From Rhodococcus sp. P1Y (GTDB taxonomy: Bacteria > Actinomycetota > Actinomycetes > Mycobacteriales > Mycobacteriaceae): 64,000 nt of DNA. Of this stretch, positions 52,819-61,487 are shown piece after piece. How positions within the stretch are numbered: position 1 is the stretch's first letter; the number at the start of each line of letters is the position of its first letter. Below the pieces are notes generated by a model that worked only from the letters and a program-made list of their open reading frames with translations, searched no databases and was not told the DNA's origin. The stretch is from NCBI RefSeq assembly GCF_003641205.1, contig NZ_CP032762.1, forward strand, positions 2,480,001-2,544,000, given 5' to 3'. The translations under genes and the position numbers were made by a program.

Positions 52819-53611
52819 TCACGCGTCGAAGATGTCCGGCTCTTCAGCAGCAATTTTCTGAATGATGGTCGAGTATGCGAACCAACCGACCTTGTCCACC
52901 CCGACCGCCTCGAATGTCTGTGCCGCGATCTTGTCGTGCAGAACCACTGGATCTCCGGCCGCGCACGCGGCCAGCTCGGCTTGCATGGACCGTTCCATCG
53001 AGACGTACCACCACACGGCAGCCTCGACCGAGGTTCCCACGGTGAGGTGGCCGTGGTTGGAGAGGATCACGGCCTTGTTCGTACCAAGGGCCGCGGCAAT
53101 CCTCGACCCTTCTTCGGCGTCGAGTGCGACTCCGTGGTACTCGTCGTACAGTGCGTGATCCTGGTGGAAAGCGCAGGCGTCCTGCGTGATCGGCTGCAGG
53201 AGCCGGTGCAGGGCCGAGAACGCTTTGCCGTGCAGCCCGTGTGCGTGTACGGCTCCGGATCACATCCGGGCGTGCTTCGTGCACCTTGGAGTGGATGACG
53301 AAGGCCGCGCGATTGAGCGGTCCCGATCCGGACAGAACGGTGCCGTCGGCACCGACGTGCAGTAGCTCCTCGGGCCGTACCTGTGAGAAATGGCGTCCGA
53401 ACGGCGCGGTCCAGAACGTGTCGGGATCTTCCGGGTCACGGGCGGTGATATGGCCGGAGATGCCTTCGTCGAGGCCGAATCGCGACAGTATGCGGTAGCC
53501 GCCCACGACCGCGATCTTGCGTCGGGTGCGCTCTTCCTCAGTGGTCAGACCGGTAGGCGGATCCGGTATCGAGGCGAGTTCGGCAATGGATGGGGCCGGG
53601 CCCGGAATCAC
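52819..53611 (-). pseudogene. Class II aldolase/adducin family gene interrupted by a single-base insertion
   Basis: Two frames together encode one class II aldolase of about 263 residues. The first part has ISGHITARDPEDPDTFWTAP and FVIHSKVHEARPDVIR; the second has ILSNHGHLTVGTSVEAAVWW. Dropping the T at 53254 (an A on the coding strand) restores RAVHAHGLHGKAFSALHRLL, which carries the metal-binding His-x-His of the family, so the site interrupted is the active centre. Uncorrected, translation ends in Arg-rich nonsense. Family members cleave sugar phosphates or act as decarboxylases/hydroxy-ketone lyases. It overlaps the ABC permease gene by four bases. A sequence error is possible. Confidence 0.82.
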
Positions 53612-54441
53612 TTGACTCCGTAACGGCCGAGGAACCGTTTGGAGAGCAATCTCAGTACGCGGTCGAACAGAAAGCCCATGATTCCGAGGGTGATGATGCC
53701 GACGAATGTCCAGTCGATGCGGCCGTAGTTTCGCGCTTGCCAGATCATGGAGCCGATGCCTGCATCGGCGGCGACGATCTCGGCCGACACGATGGTCAAG
53801 AAGCTGTTACCCATGGCCAACCGAGCTCCGGTCACGATTCCCGGGACCGTGGACGGCAGTACGACAGTCTTCATGATCTGTAGCCGGCCGGCACCGAGGT
53901 TCGTGGCGGCTTGCAGCTTGTTTTCGCTGATCGACACTGTCGCAGCGATCGTACTCACGGTCACGATGAACACCGAGGTGTAGAAGATGAGGACGACTTT
54001 GGACGTTTCGCCGATGCCGAACCACACCACCGCGAGCGTGACGAACGCGATGGGCGGGATGAACCTGAAGAATTCGATGTACGGATCGAGCAGCTGGCGG
54101 ACGATGTTGATGCGTCCCATCAGGATTCCTACCGGTGCTCCCACGATCACACCCATAACCCAACCGATGAGGATGCGTTGTCCGGATGCCTGGATCGATG
54201 TCCACAGGACCCCGCTGTCGGACAGTTCTTTCGCAGCAGAGATGACGGCTGCCGGAGACGCCATGGTCGTCGGTCCGTACCACCACGCCAGGAACGACCA
54301 GAGTGCGAGACCGATTGCGGCCGAGACGACGAACAGAGCAGCGGTACGTACAGCAGATTTTCCCGCACCCCACGCCCGGTTGCCCCGACCAGGCTTGGTC
54401 GACGGTCCAGCCTCGGTGCGTCCAGCGATCACGGCGGTCAT
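53608..54441 (-). CDS. ABC transporter permease (SsuC/TauC/ThiX-like)
   Basis: A 277-residue permease with six hydrophobic segments and the EAA loop region GAGRLQIMKTVVLPSTVPGI. The family partners with NMT1/SsuA-type binding proteins to import alkanesulfonates, nitrate, taurine, thiamine precursors or aromatic acids. Overlaps the ATPase gene by four bases (54438-54441) and the aldolase by four. Together with the ATPase and binding protein it forms a complete importer. Confidence 0.88.
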   Translation of the reverse strand: MTAVIAGRTEAGPSTKPGRGNRAWGAGKSAVRTAALFVVSAAIGLALWSFLAWWYGPTTMASPAAVISAAKELSDSGVLWTSIQASGQRILIGWVMGVIVGAPVGILMGRINIVRQLLDPYIEFFRFIPPIAFVTLAVVWFGIGETSKVVLIFYTSVFIVTVSTIAATVSISENKLQAATNLGAGRLQIMKTVVLPSTVPGIVTGARLAMGNSFLTIVSAEIVAADAGIGSMIWQARNYGRIDWTFVGIITLGIMGFLFDRVLRLLSKRFLGRYGVK

Positions 54442-55244
54442 AGCGTGTCCTCCTCGATTCCTTGATTGCGAAGCGAGGCAACCACTTCGGCTCGAATGTC
54501 ATCTCGTAGTCGTTCGTACAGGTCTACAACGGCGGGATGATTGCGGTCACGCGGACGCGGAGCATCGACCTCGTACACGCTCTTGATTCGAGCGCTCGGA
54601 CCGGCTGTCATGACGACGACACGGTCGGCCAGGGTGATCGCTTCGTCGATGTCATGGGTGACGAACACGACGGTGCATCCGGTGCGCCGCCAGATTCCGT
54701 CCAGTTCGGTTTGAAGAACTTGACGCGTCTGGGCGTCGAGAGCACCGAACGGCTCGTCCATCAGCACCAAGCGAGGTTGATTGGCCAGCACGCGCGCGAT
54801 CTGAACACGTTGCTTCATGCCACCGGACAATTGCGTGGGGTATTTGCTGCCTGCGTGCTTCAACCCGACCATGCCCAGGTACTCGGCTGCGATACGGGAC
54901 TGTTCGGACTTGCTCGATCCGTGCATTCGGGGGCCGTACGCCACGTTCTGGCTGACCGTCATCCACTCGAACAGCGCTTCCGAACTCTGGAACACCATGC
55001 CGGCGTGGGTGTTGTTTCCTTTCACCGTCTCGCCGTCGCAACTGATGTCGCCTGCTGCCACCGCTACGAACCCGGCAAGGGCCGACAGAAGCGTCGACTT
55101 GCCGCAGCCACTGGGCCCGAGCAGACAGACGAACTCGCCTGGTCGAATGTCCAGGTCGATGCCGCTGACTACCTCCAATTCTCCGAATCTGATGGCTACG
55201 TCGCGTGCCTCGATCGGAACGCCCTCCACTGTGTCCACACTCAT
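54438..55244 (-). CDS. ABC transporter ATP-binding protein (SsuB/TauB-like)
   Basis: A 268-residue ATPase with Walker A GPSGCGKSTLL, the signature LSGGMKQRVQIARVLA, Walker B LVLMDEPFGALD and the switch histidine in VFVTHDIDEA. The start at 55244 follows GGAGGG at five bases and overlaps the stop of the binding-protein gene (ATGA); the frame extends further upstream without meaning. It energises uptake through the permease at 53608. Confidence 0.9.
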   Translation of the reverse strand: MSVDTVEGVPIEARDVAIRFGELEVVSGIDLDIRPGEFVCLLGPSGCGKSTLLSALAGFVAVAAGDISCDGETVKGNNTHAGMVFQSSEALFEWMTVSQNVAYGPRMHGSSKSEQSRIAAEYLGMVGLKHAGSKYPTQLSGGMKQRVQIARVLANQPRLVLMDEPFGALDAQTRQVLQTELDGIWRRTGCTVVFVTHDIDEAITLADRVVVMTAGPSARIKSVYEVDAPRPRDRNHPAVVDLYERLRDDIRAEVVASLRNQGIEEDTL

Positions 55245-56224
55245 CGCGATCCCTCCGTCGACCAACCGACGAGGAGCGCCGTGTTCAGGTCGGGTTGGTT
55301 GTTCATGACGCCGATCTCGGTATAGAAATCGACCACGGTCTGTGCATCGGCGACACTGGTCGCCGTCAAATCCTCCACCGCGTAATCGATTTCGTCGATC
55401 GCGGTCAACGTCTGTGCTTCGTCGGTGTTCACTGCGGCCATCGTTGCCGCCGCCGCGGCCTGCGGGTCTGCTTCGACATCCGCACTTGCCTCCGACAGCA
55501 CGTCTCGAACGGCGCGTGCGGTGTCCTCGTTGCCGTCGAGCCACGATTGGGTCGTGATCGCCCAGTGGTGGTAGTACCAATCGAAGTCGCCTGTGGTCGC
55601 TACGACCCTGCCGGTTCCTTGCTCGATCGCAGCTGCCGGCCAGGGCTCCCACATCACATATCCGTCGATGTCACCGCGACTGAGGAGTGCGGGCATATCC
55701 GTCGGTGTTGCCGAGATCATCTCCACGGAGTCGGGAGACACACCGTTCGCTTCCAAATACTTGACGGTCGAGATCTGGCTGAGGCCGGCAACGATGCCGA
55801 GCTTGCGTATCGATTGCGGACCGTCGACGCCGTTGCGGAGCACAACTTTGATGTATTCGCCCGAGGACTCGTACGAGTACATGGCACGCAGCGCTGGGTT
55901 CTGTTGGAGCTGAGCGATCGTGGTCGTATCCGAACTACCCGCCATCTGTACCTGGCCGGTGGACAGTGCGTCGACGGCTTCGCCACCGCGGCCGAACTGA
56001 ACCAATTCGACGTCGAGGCCGGCCTTCTCGAAAAGGCCTCGCTCGTCGGCAAGGAAGAACGGTGCATATGAGGCGTCGATGCCGACAGCGATGCGAATGC
56101 TGCCGGTGCTGCTCGCCGCATCCGCGGACTCGGTCGCCGGACGGCTGCACGCCCCTGCGAACAGCGCGGCGACTGCGGCGATTGCAACAAGACTCGACTT
56201 CTTGATTGTCGATCGTGGGGCCAT
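55241..56224 (-). CDS. ABC transporter substrate-binding lipoprotein (SsuA/NMT1 family)
   Basis: A 327-residue binding protein. A lipoprotein signal is present: basic start, hydrophobic VAIAAVAALFAGAC with the lipobox cysteine at about 26. The mature part begins IRIAVGIDASYAPFFLADERG, the NMT1/THI5-like pattern, and SRGDIDGYVMWEPWP marks the hinge region. It captures a small, probably anionic or aromatic ligand outside the membrane. First gene of the leftward ABC operon. It is clearly homologous to the divergent protein at 56543. Confidence 0.88.
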   Translation of the reverse strand: MAPRSTIKKSSLVAIAAVAALFAGACSRPATESADAASSTGSIRIAVGIDASYAPFFLADERGLFEKAGLDVELVQFGRGGEAVDALSTGQVQMAGSSDTTTIAQLQQNPALRAMYSYESSGEYIKVVLRNGVDGPQSIRKLGIVAGLSQISTVKYLEANGVSPDSVEMISATPTDMPALLSRGDIDGYVMWEPWPAAAIEQGTGRVVATTGDFDWYYHHWAITTQSWLDGNEDTARAVRDVLSEASADVEADPQAAAAATMAAVNTDEAQTLTAIDEIDYAVEDLTATSVADAQTVVDFYTEIGVMNNQPDLNTALLVGWSTEGSR

Positions 56225-56542
56225 GGGCGCACGCTTTCCTTACTGTGATCTGGACCGCATTTGCGGTGGTGTGAGGCAAAGCTAGTGGCGGTCTGAGTTC
56301 ACGCCCACCAACTCGGTCCACCGTGTGGACCCGACCGAGGTCTTAACGTGGCCGAAATCCAGGACACCGACGTCGAGTGAGTCCATGGCCGTGTCACCCC
56401 GGGCTCGGGACGTCGAACGACGGGTCTGGTGGCCGGACCGTCGGACGTACACGTCGGCGCGAGTTCCGACATCATCATGTTTTCCGATACACGGGACTGC
56501 TGGCGCACCTGTTCGACTGCAATCCACATCGAAAGGCAAAAT
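56225..56542. promoter_or_regulatory. Divergent control region between two substrate-binding protein genes
   Basis: A 318-base region with a perfect dyad GGTCCAC-CGT-GTGGACC at 56315-56331, set inside a wider pair CTCGGT (56312-56317) and ACCGAG (56334-56339). It probably binds the regulator of both transcription units. No gene is supported in the gap. Confidence 0.5.
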
Positions 56543-57517
56543 ATGCTCTTCACACGCACTCTCCCCACCGCCGGTCGGGTACTGGCCGTCGTCGTGGCCT
56601 CTGTGGTCGTGTTCGCAGCAGGCTGCTCGCGACCTGCCACCGAAGCAGCGGCGACCGCCGATCTGGTACGAATCTCGGTCGGTGTCGACCCGTCGTACGC
56701 GCCGATTTTCCTCGCCGACAGTGAGGGAATGTTCGAGGCCGCAGGCCTCGATGTCGAGGTCATCCAGACAGAGGGCGGGGCGGCCGGCGCGCAGAACGTG
56801 GTGGCGGGAACTTCGGAGTTGTCCGGGAATGCCGATTCGACCGCGCTGACCGTCATGGCTGCGAACCCGGGGCTTCGTGCCCTCGGGGTGTTCCAGGATT
56901 CGGATCGCTACTTCCAGGTCGTCCTCCGGGACGGGGTCGCACCAGCGGACATCAAGACCATGGGGGTGTTTCCCGGTATCGGTTTGTACTTCACCGATCT
57001 GTACCTTCGGAGCCTGGGGTTGGATCCAGCTGCGGTGACTCTGGTGACCACGAGCCCGCCGGAGCAGCCGGCGCTTCTGGCGCGAGGTGACATCGACGGG
57101 TTCATTTCCTTCGACCCGTGGATTGCCCAAGCGGAGGATGCCGGGTCGACAGTTGTCGCGACGACCGGTGACTTCGGTGCCAAGTACTCGCAGTGGATCA
57201 TTGCATCCGAGGGTTGGCTCGAGGCCAACGAGGAACTCGCTGGAAGGGTGTTCTCGGTCATTGCCGAGGCATCTGCCATCGTGAACACCGATCCGGCTCG
57301 TGCAGCGAGGGCGGTGTCCTCGGAGATCCAGATGGATGCCGCCGAAGCGCAGGATCGGGCGTCGCAGATCGACTTCGGTGGTCGAGACTTCACCGAAGCC
57401 GACGTCCAACAAGCGCAGAGCTTGGTCGACTTCTTCACAGCACAGGGCAAGATGGCCGGGCCGGTCGACCCGTCGAAGGTGCTGCTCAGCGGCTGGGTCT
57501 CACAGCACGGAGGCTGA
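56543..57517 (+). CDS. Orphan ABC substrate-binding lipoprotein (SsuA/NMT1 family), paralogue
   Basis: A 324-residue binding protein with a lipoprotein signal ending VVVFAAGC at about residue 28. The mature start VRISVGVDPSYAPIFLADSE and the block LARGDIDGFISFDPWIAQAE parallel those of the protein at 55241, as does the C-terminal TAQGKMAGPVDPSKVLLSGW. There is no permease or ATPase beside it, so it probably uses the transporter encoded at 53608-55244 with a different ligand. The ATG at 56543 follows GAAAGG. Confidence 0.88.
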   Translation: MLFTRTLPTAGRVLAVVVASVVVFAAGCSRPATEAAATADLVRISVGVDPSYAPIFLADSEGMFEAAGLDVEVIQTEGGAAGAQNVVAGTSELSGNADSTALTVMAANPGLRALGVFQDSDRYFQVVLRDGVAPADIKTMGVFPGIGLYFTDLYLRSLGLDPAAVTLVTTSPPEQPALLARGDIDGFISFDPWIAQAEDAGSTVVATTGDFGAKYSQWIIASEGWLEANEELAGRVFSVIAEASAIVNTDPARAARAVSSEIQMDAAEAQDRASQIDFGGRDFTEADVQQAQSLVDFFTAQGKMAGPVDPSKVLLSGWVSQHGG

Positions 57518-57529
57518 CGGCTGGGAGAA

Positions 57530-58195
57530 TCACGCGTCGTACGCGACGTAGTGCAATTCGGCGGCATGGCGCTCGTCGTACAACGCCGTGTATGCCTTCG
57601 CGATGATGTCCGGTTCTGCCTCGGGATGACCTCCCCCGATGAGGGCGGTGATGCCGACATGGGCGACGTAGACGCCCTTGGGTTCGAGGGCGTTGTGCAG
57701 GTTCAGCACCCAGTTGCGAAGGCCCGCGGCGGCGATGTTGATGTTCCCCAGGAACGGCATCGGACTGATCGAGCCGCCGCCGGTGGTCACGAGAATGGTT
57801 CCGGTGCCGGCGGCGACCATGTCGGGGATCACATCGCCGATGGCGTGTAGCGCTCCGCCGATATAGAAGTCGATCTGCGGCTGCAGGTTCTCAGGGGCTA
57901 CGTCGAGCACGTCGACGGGAACGAGCGTTGGATCCGCCGGGGAGAATTCCAGCACGTCGATCGGTCCGAGTTCGGCCTTGATCTGGCTGAGGGCGGCTGT
58001 GATCGTGTCGGGCCGACTGACATCGGCGGCAAAGCCGCGAGCTCGAAACCCTTCATCGGTCAGCGTGCCGGCGAGGGCATCGAGCTTGGCCTGGTTGCGA
58101 GCGACCAGGGCGATATCGAAGCCCTTGCGGCCGAATGCGCGGGCGATTTCCAGACCGAGGCCGGGGCCAGCTCCGATGATGGTGATGAGAGGCAT
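57530..58195 (-). CDS. SDR-fold protein lacking the YxxxK catalytic motif
   Basis: A 221-residue Rossmann-fold protein of the SDR superfamily. IIGAGPGLGLEIARAFGRKG (about 5-24) and LVARN give nucleotide binding with an NADP preference. The usual Ser is kept in VTTGGGSISP, but the Tyr-x-x-x-Lys region reads FLGNINIAAAGLRNW, without either residue. It may be a regulator or nucleotide sensor, or an enzyme with an altered mechanism. It is divergent from a TetR gene with two matching operators between, so it is probably the main target of that repressor. Confidence 0.75.
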   Translation of the reverse strand: MPLITIIGAGPGLGLEIARAFGRKGFDIALVARNQAKLDALAGTLTDEGFRARGFAADVSRPDTITAALSQIKAELGPIDVLEFSPADPTLVPVDVLDVAPENLQPQIDFYIGGALHAIGDVIPDMVAAGTGTILVTTGGGSISPMPFLGNINIAAAGLRNWVLNLHNALEPKGVYVAHVGITALIGGGHPEAEPDIIAKAYTALYDERHAAELHYVAYDA

Positions 58196-58249
58196 GTGGA
58201 TCCTTTCGCGAGCCGCCGGACAGGCGGTGCAGACACGTGATGGGCTAAG

Positions 58250-58298
58250 TTGAGGTTGGCCTCAATTAACTTGTACCCTAACTTGAGGCCATACTCAA
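58250..58298. promoter_or_regulatory. Paired TetR-type operators
   Basis: Two 16-base sites of the form TTGAG-N6-CTCAA lie at 58250-58265 (TTGAGG and CCTCAA arms) and 58283-58298. Their centres are 33 bases apart, about three helical turns. The spacing lets one repressor cover both the leftward SDR promoter and the rightward tetR promoter. Confidence 0.75.
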
Positions 58299-58313
58299 CA
58301 TCTAGGAGCTGGC

Positions 58314-58877
58314 ATGGTCCCCGACAAAACCCTTCGGCGCGACGCACAGGCGAACTTGGACAAGCTCCATTCCGCAGCCCTGAGGGTGTTCGCCGAGCAT
58401 GGGTTGGGGGCACCCCTGGAGGACATCGCCCGGGAAGCTGGCGTGAGTATCGGCACGCTCTACAACCGTGTCGGATCACGCGAGGCACTCATCGACGCCG
58501 TCGTTCCTGCCGTCGCGGGCGAGAAGCTCATGACACTCACCGAGCACACGCTGGCTCAGGGGTCGCCCCGTGCGAGGTTGCAGACGTTCGTCGACAGCAT
58601 GATCGATCTTCAGCTGAGCGACCCGGCGCTGAACGACGCCATGCTCCGGCGGTTTCCGAACGCGACCACGTTGATCGACGCCTGCGAGCGCTCGACGGCT
58701 CTGGGCGGTCGACTCGTCGAAGAGGCACATGGCGCCGGCGTGCTCTCGACGTCGTTCTCGGCGGACGACCTCATGGCGATGTTGTGGATGGCAGGCACCG
58801 CGAGCCGCGACGAGGCGGCACCGTCGGGCTGGCGTCGCGTGGTCGACCGCGGTCTTACCGCGGCGTGGACGCAGTAG
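58314..58877 (+). CDS. TetR/AcrR family transcriptional regulator
   Basis: A 187-residue TetR protein. The HTH is LHSAALRVFAEHGLGAPLED followed by IAREAGVSIGTLYNRVGSRE, about residues 18-60. The effector domain includes RLQTFVDSMIDLQL. AGGAGC precedes the ATG. It is divergent from the SDR-fold gene and its own operators begin 16 bases upstream. Its 3' end overlaps that of the convergent LysR gene by 23 bases. Confidence 0.88.
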   Translation: MVPDKTLRRDAQANLDKLHSAALRVFAEHGLGAPLEDIAREAGVSIGTLYNRVGSREALIDAVVPAVAGEKLMTLTEHTLAQGSPRARLQTFVDSMIDLQLSDPALNDAMLRRFPNATTLIDACERSTALGGRLVEEAHGAGVLSTSFSADDLMAMLWMAGTASRDEAAPSGWRRVVDRGLTAAWTQ

Positions 58878-59844
58878 CTCCACTGCGCAGCGACGTGTTC
58901 CCTCCCTCTCCCGTTGCTGCGTCGTTCACGGCCGCGATGCGCTCGGCTGCACCGCGCAGCGCGGTCGAGATCGCGTACATCGCCGGGGTGTACTGACGCC
59001 GGGCGAGTGAGGCGATGTAGATGACGCGGGTCGGCACGCGGTCCGATTCCGGAAAGGCAATTGCGGTGACGTCGGGTCGGTGGTGCACCACCGACAATCG
59101 AGGCACCATGGCAATCCCGACGCCCGCGGCAACCATGGCCTCGATTTCTTGATAGTCGTGGGCCTCGTACACCACGTCGGGTTCGAAATTCGCCACCCGG
59201 CAACTTCGATACAGCACTTCGGCAGCAGGGTGGTCGTTGCTGCGGATAATCCACCGAGCGGTCCGAAGCTCATGCAGGGACACGTCGTGTTCGACTCGCT
59301 CGTCGTCGATCGGAAGCAGCAGTACGGTCTGGTCTTCCATCAGCGGCTCGAGTGACAGCGATCGCTCGGCCTCCTCGGTCCAGGCGTAGCTCCACAGCAA
59401 CGCCAAGTCGATTTCGCTCGAATGCAGCATGTCGAGCAACTGTGGACGCACTGCCGACCGCACACGCACGTCGATCCCCGGCCACCGCGAGTGGTAGTCC
59501 TTCAGCGCATCGGAGAGTAGCGACGCGCTGACGGTCGGGAACGATCCGAGGCGGACCGACCCGCGTTCGAGACCCCGGATGGCCTCCAGGTCGCCACTGG
59601 CAGCACGCATCTCCCGGCGGAAGAGGCGTGCCCGGCTGGTGAGTATCTCACCGGCTTCGGTGAGCTGCACCCCGCGTGGCAACCGAGTCAACACCGGCTG
59701 CTTGATGCCGAATTCGAGTTTGCTGATCCGTTGGGACGCAGCAGACGGTGTCATATTCGCCCGCTCGGCCCCTGCGGTCAGGGAGCCGGCCTCGGCGATG
59801 TCCAGCAGAAGGAACAACGTCACGACGTCGAAGGTGTGGTTCAT
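58855..59844 (-). CDS. LysR family transcriptional regulator
   Basis: A 329-residue LysR protein. The HTH is FLLLDIAEAGSLTAGAERAN followed by MTPSAASQRISKLEFGI, and the C-terminal part is the usual effector domain (LEPLMEDQTVLLLP, EVLYRSC). It is divergent from the MatC-like carrier and PrpF genes, which it probably controls, by LysR custom. A related LysR gene lies at 62639 in the same position relative to a second PrpF. Confidence 0.88.
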   Translation of the reverse strand: MNHTFDVVTLFLLLDIAEAGSLTAGAERANMTPSAASQRISKLEFGIKQPVLTRLPRGVQLTEAGEILTSRARLFRREMRAASGDLEAIRGLERGSVRLGSFPTVSASLLSDALKDYHSRWPGIDVRVRSAVRPQLLDMLHSSEIDLALLWSYAWTEEAERSLSLEPLMEDQTVLLLPIDDERVEHDVSLHELRTARWIIRSNDHPAAEVLYRSCRVANFEPDVVYEAHDYQEIEAMVAAGVGIAMVPRLSVVHHRPDVTAIAFPESDRVPTRVIYIASLARRQYTPAMYAISTALRGAAERIAAVNDAATGEGGNTSLRSGATASTPR

Positions 59845-59982
59845 GCGTACATCTTTCAGCTGAGCTAAACGACTAGGTAGCAGAACGATATTGTCCTAAA
59901 AGTCTTGCGTCAATAATGTGACAGATACAACGTTCGAGTGCGGATGTAACCGAGCACTTACCCAGCCACCTGAAAGACGCCC

Positions 59983-61374
59983 ATGACCTCCATCGAGATC
60001 CTTCCGCTCATCGCATTGGTTGCGATGTTCGTGATCGCAACCTTCTTTCCGATCAACATCGGCATCCTCGGCTTCATCGGTGCCTTCGTAGTCGGGTACT
60101 TCGCATTGGGATACGACGACAAGGAAATCCTCACCGCGTTCCCCAGTTCGATCGTGTTGACCATCGTCGGCGTCACGTACTTCTTCGGTATGGCAAAGCG
60201 CAACGGCACAATAGACCTACTGGTCAACAGCTGCATCCGGGCAGTGCACGGGCGGGTGACGGTAGTTCCGTGGGTGTTCTTCTTCGTCGCCTCGGTATTG
60301 ACGGCGCTCGGTACCTTCAGCCCAGCCGCAGTCGCGTTGATCGTGCCCGCAGCCATGGCATTCGCCGCCCGTACCGGTATGAGCCCGCTGGTCATGGGAA
60401 TCATGGTGATCAATGGTGCGCACGCAGGCGCGTTCTCTCCGATCTCCGTATCCGGCGTTCTCGTCCGAGACATCGTCGAAAACAACGGCCTCGCACTCGA
60501 CCCGTGGACCCTGTTCTTCGCCAGCTACGGCATCAACCTGCTGCTCTCGGTACTGACGGTCGTCGGCTACGCGGCCCTGGCACGCGTGAAGGGCTTCGAA
60601 TACACCGCAACCGGATCGACCGACCCCGCACCCGGCAGTGGCCCGGTGGGTGGATCGGGCGTCAAGACACCGGTCCCCGCCGGCGGCGGTACCGGTGGTA
60701 GCAGCGCCGGCGGTGGCAGCACCCAGGTGCTCACTCGCCCGACGACGACCGCGCTGGTCGACGCCCCGGCCCCGATCACGTTCGTACAGAAGCTCACGCT
60801 CTTCCTCATCGGCGCGCTTCTCGTGCTCGTGCTCGTTCTGCACCTGCCGATCAGCTTCATCGCCATCGCAGCCGGCGCAGTCCTGGCGTTCACGGATCTG
60901 AAGAAGCAAAACGAGGCCATTGCAGACATCAGCTGGTCGACGGTTCTGCTGGTCGCCGGCATGGTTACGTACATTTCGATCCTGCAGGAAGTCGGCACCA
61001 TCGATCATCTCGCCGAGATGGCCATCACCATCGGCGCTCCCATCATCGTGGCCATCGTGCTCTGCTACGTCATCGGCGTCACCTCGGCCTTCGCTTCCTC
61101 CACCGCGCTGCTGGCCGCCGTCATTCCGCTGGCGATGCCGTTGCTCGGCACCGGCGCGCTGCCCGTCGTCGGCGTCGTCGCAGCTCTGGCCATCTCCGCC
61201 ACCGTCGTCGACGTCTCGCCCTTCTCGACCAACGGTGCTCTCGTGCTGGCCAACGCGCAGAACATCGAGCGCCCACGCTTCTACCGTCAGCTGCTGCTCA
61301 ACGCCGGAATCGTCGTGGCGATCGCGCCTGCCCTGTGCTGGTTGATCCTGGTTGTCGTCCCCTCCGTGTTCTGA
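59983..61374 (+). CDS. MatC-like / SLC13-type dicarboxylate carrier with Gly-rich central loop
   Basis: A 463-residue carrier with 12 or so hydrophobic segments. The N-terminal region resembles the dicarboxylate carrier MatC N-terminus (MFVIATFFPINIGILGFIGA, then GVTYFFGMAKRNGTIDLL). Between the halves (about 205-270) is a long Gly/Ser/Pro-rich loop (GSGPVGGSGV and GGGTGGSSAGGGST) unusual in length and low complexity. The second half has SSTALLAAVIPLAMPL. It imports di- or tricarboxylates. Divergent from LysR, followed by PrpF, which acts on such acids. Confidence 0.85.
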   Translation: MTSIEILPLIALVAMFVIATFFPINIGILGFIGAFVVGYFALGYDDKEILTAFPSSIVLTIVGVTYFFGMAKRNGTIDLLVNSCIRAVHGRVTVVPWVFFFVASVLTALGTFSPAAVALIVPAAMAFAARTGMSPLVMGIMVINGAHAGAFSPISVSGVLVRDIVENNGLALDPWTLFFASYGINLLLSVLTVVGYAALARVKGFEYTATGSTDPAPGSGPVGGSGVKTPVPAGGGTGGSSAGGGSTQVLTRPTTTALVDAPAPITFVQKLTLFLIGALLVLVLVLHLPISFIAIAAGAVLAFTDLKKQNEAIADISWSTVLLVAGMVTYISILQEVGTIDHLAEMAITIGAPIIVAIVLCYVIGVTSAFASSTALLAAVIPLAMPLLGTGALPVVGVVAALAISATVVDVSPFSTNGALVLANAQNIERPRFYRQLLLNAGIVVAIAPALCWLILVVVPSVF

Positions 61375-61416
61375 CCGCAGCCTTCGCGTTAAGCGCTGCT
61401 GCACGGCGTGAACATA

Positions 61417-61434
61417 TTTCGTAATTGTGCTTGA
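61417..61434 (+). promoter_or_regulatory. Shared 18-bp box upstream of the first PrpF gene
   Basis: TTTCGTAATTGTGCTTGA lies 54 bases before the ATG at 61488. An almost identical box (16 of 18) lies upstream of the second PrpF gene. It contains the TAATT core often seen in LysR sites and may be a common binding site. Confidence 0.55.
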
Positions 61435-61487
61435 TCATCCTCTGTCGCAGGGTGGAAGCATCGGATCCTGATCGGAAGGCACACCAG

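Noticed and set aside
60217-61404. 395-codon minus-strand frame opposite the MatC-like carrier
   Set aside because: Almost entirely Gly/Asp/Arg/Gln repeats, the antisense image of membrane-protein codons.
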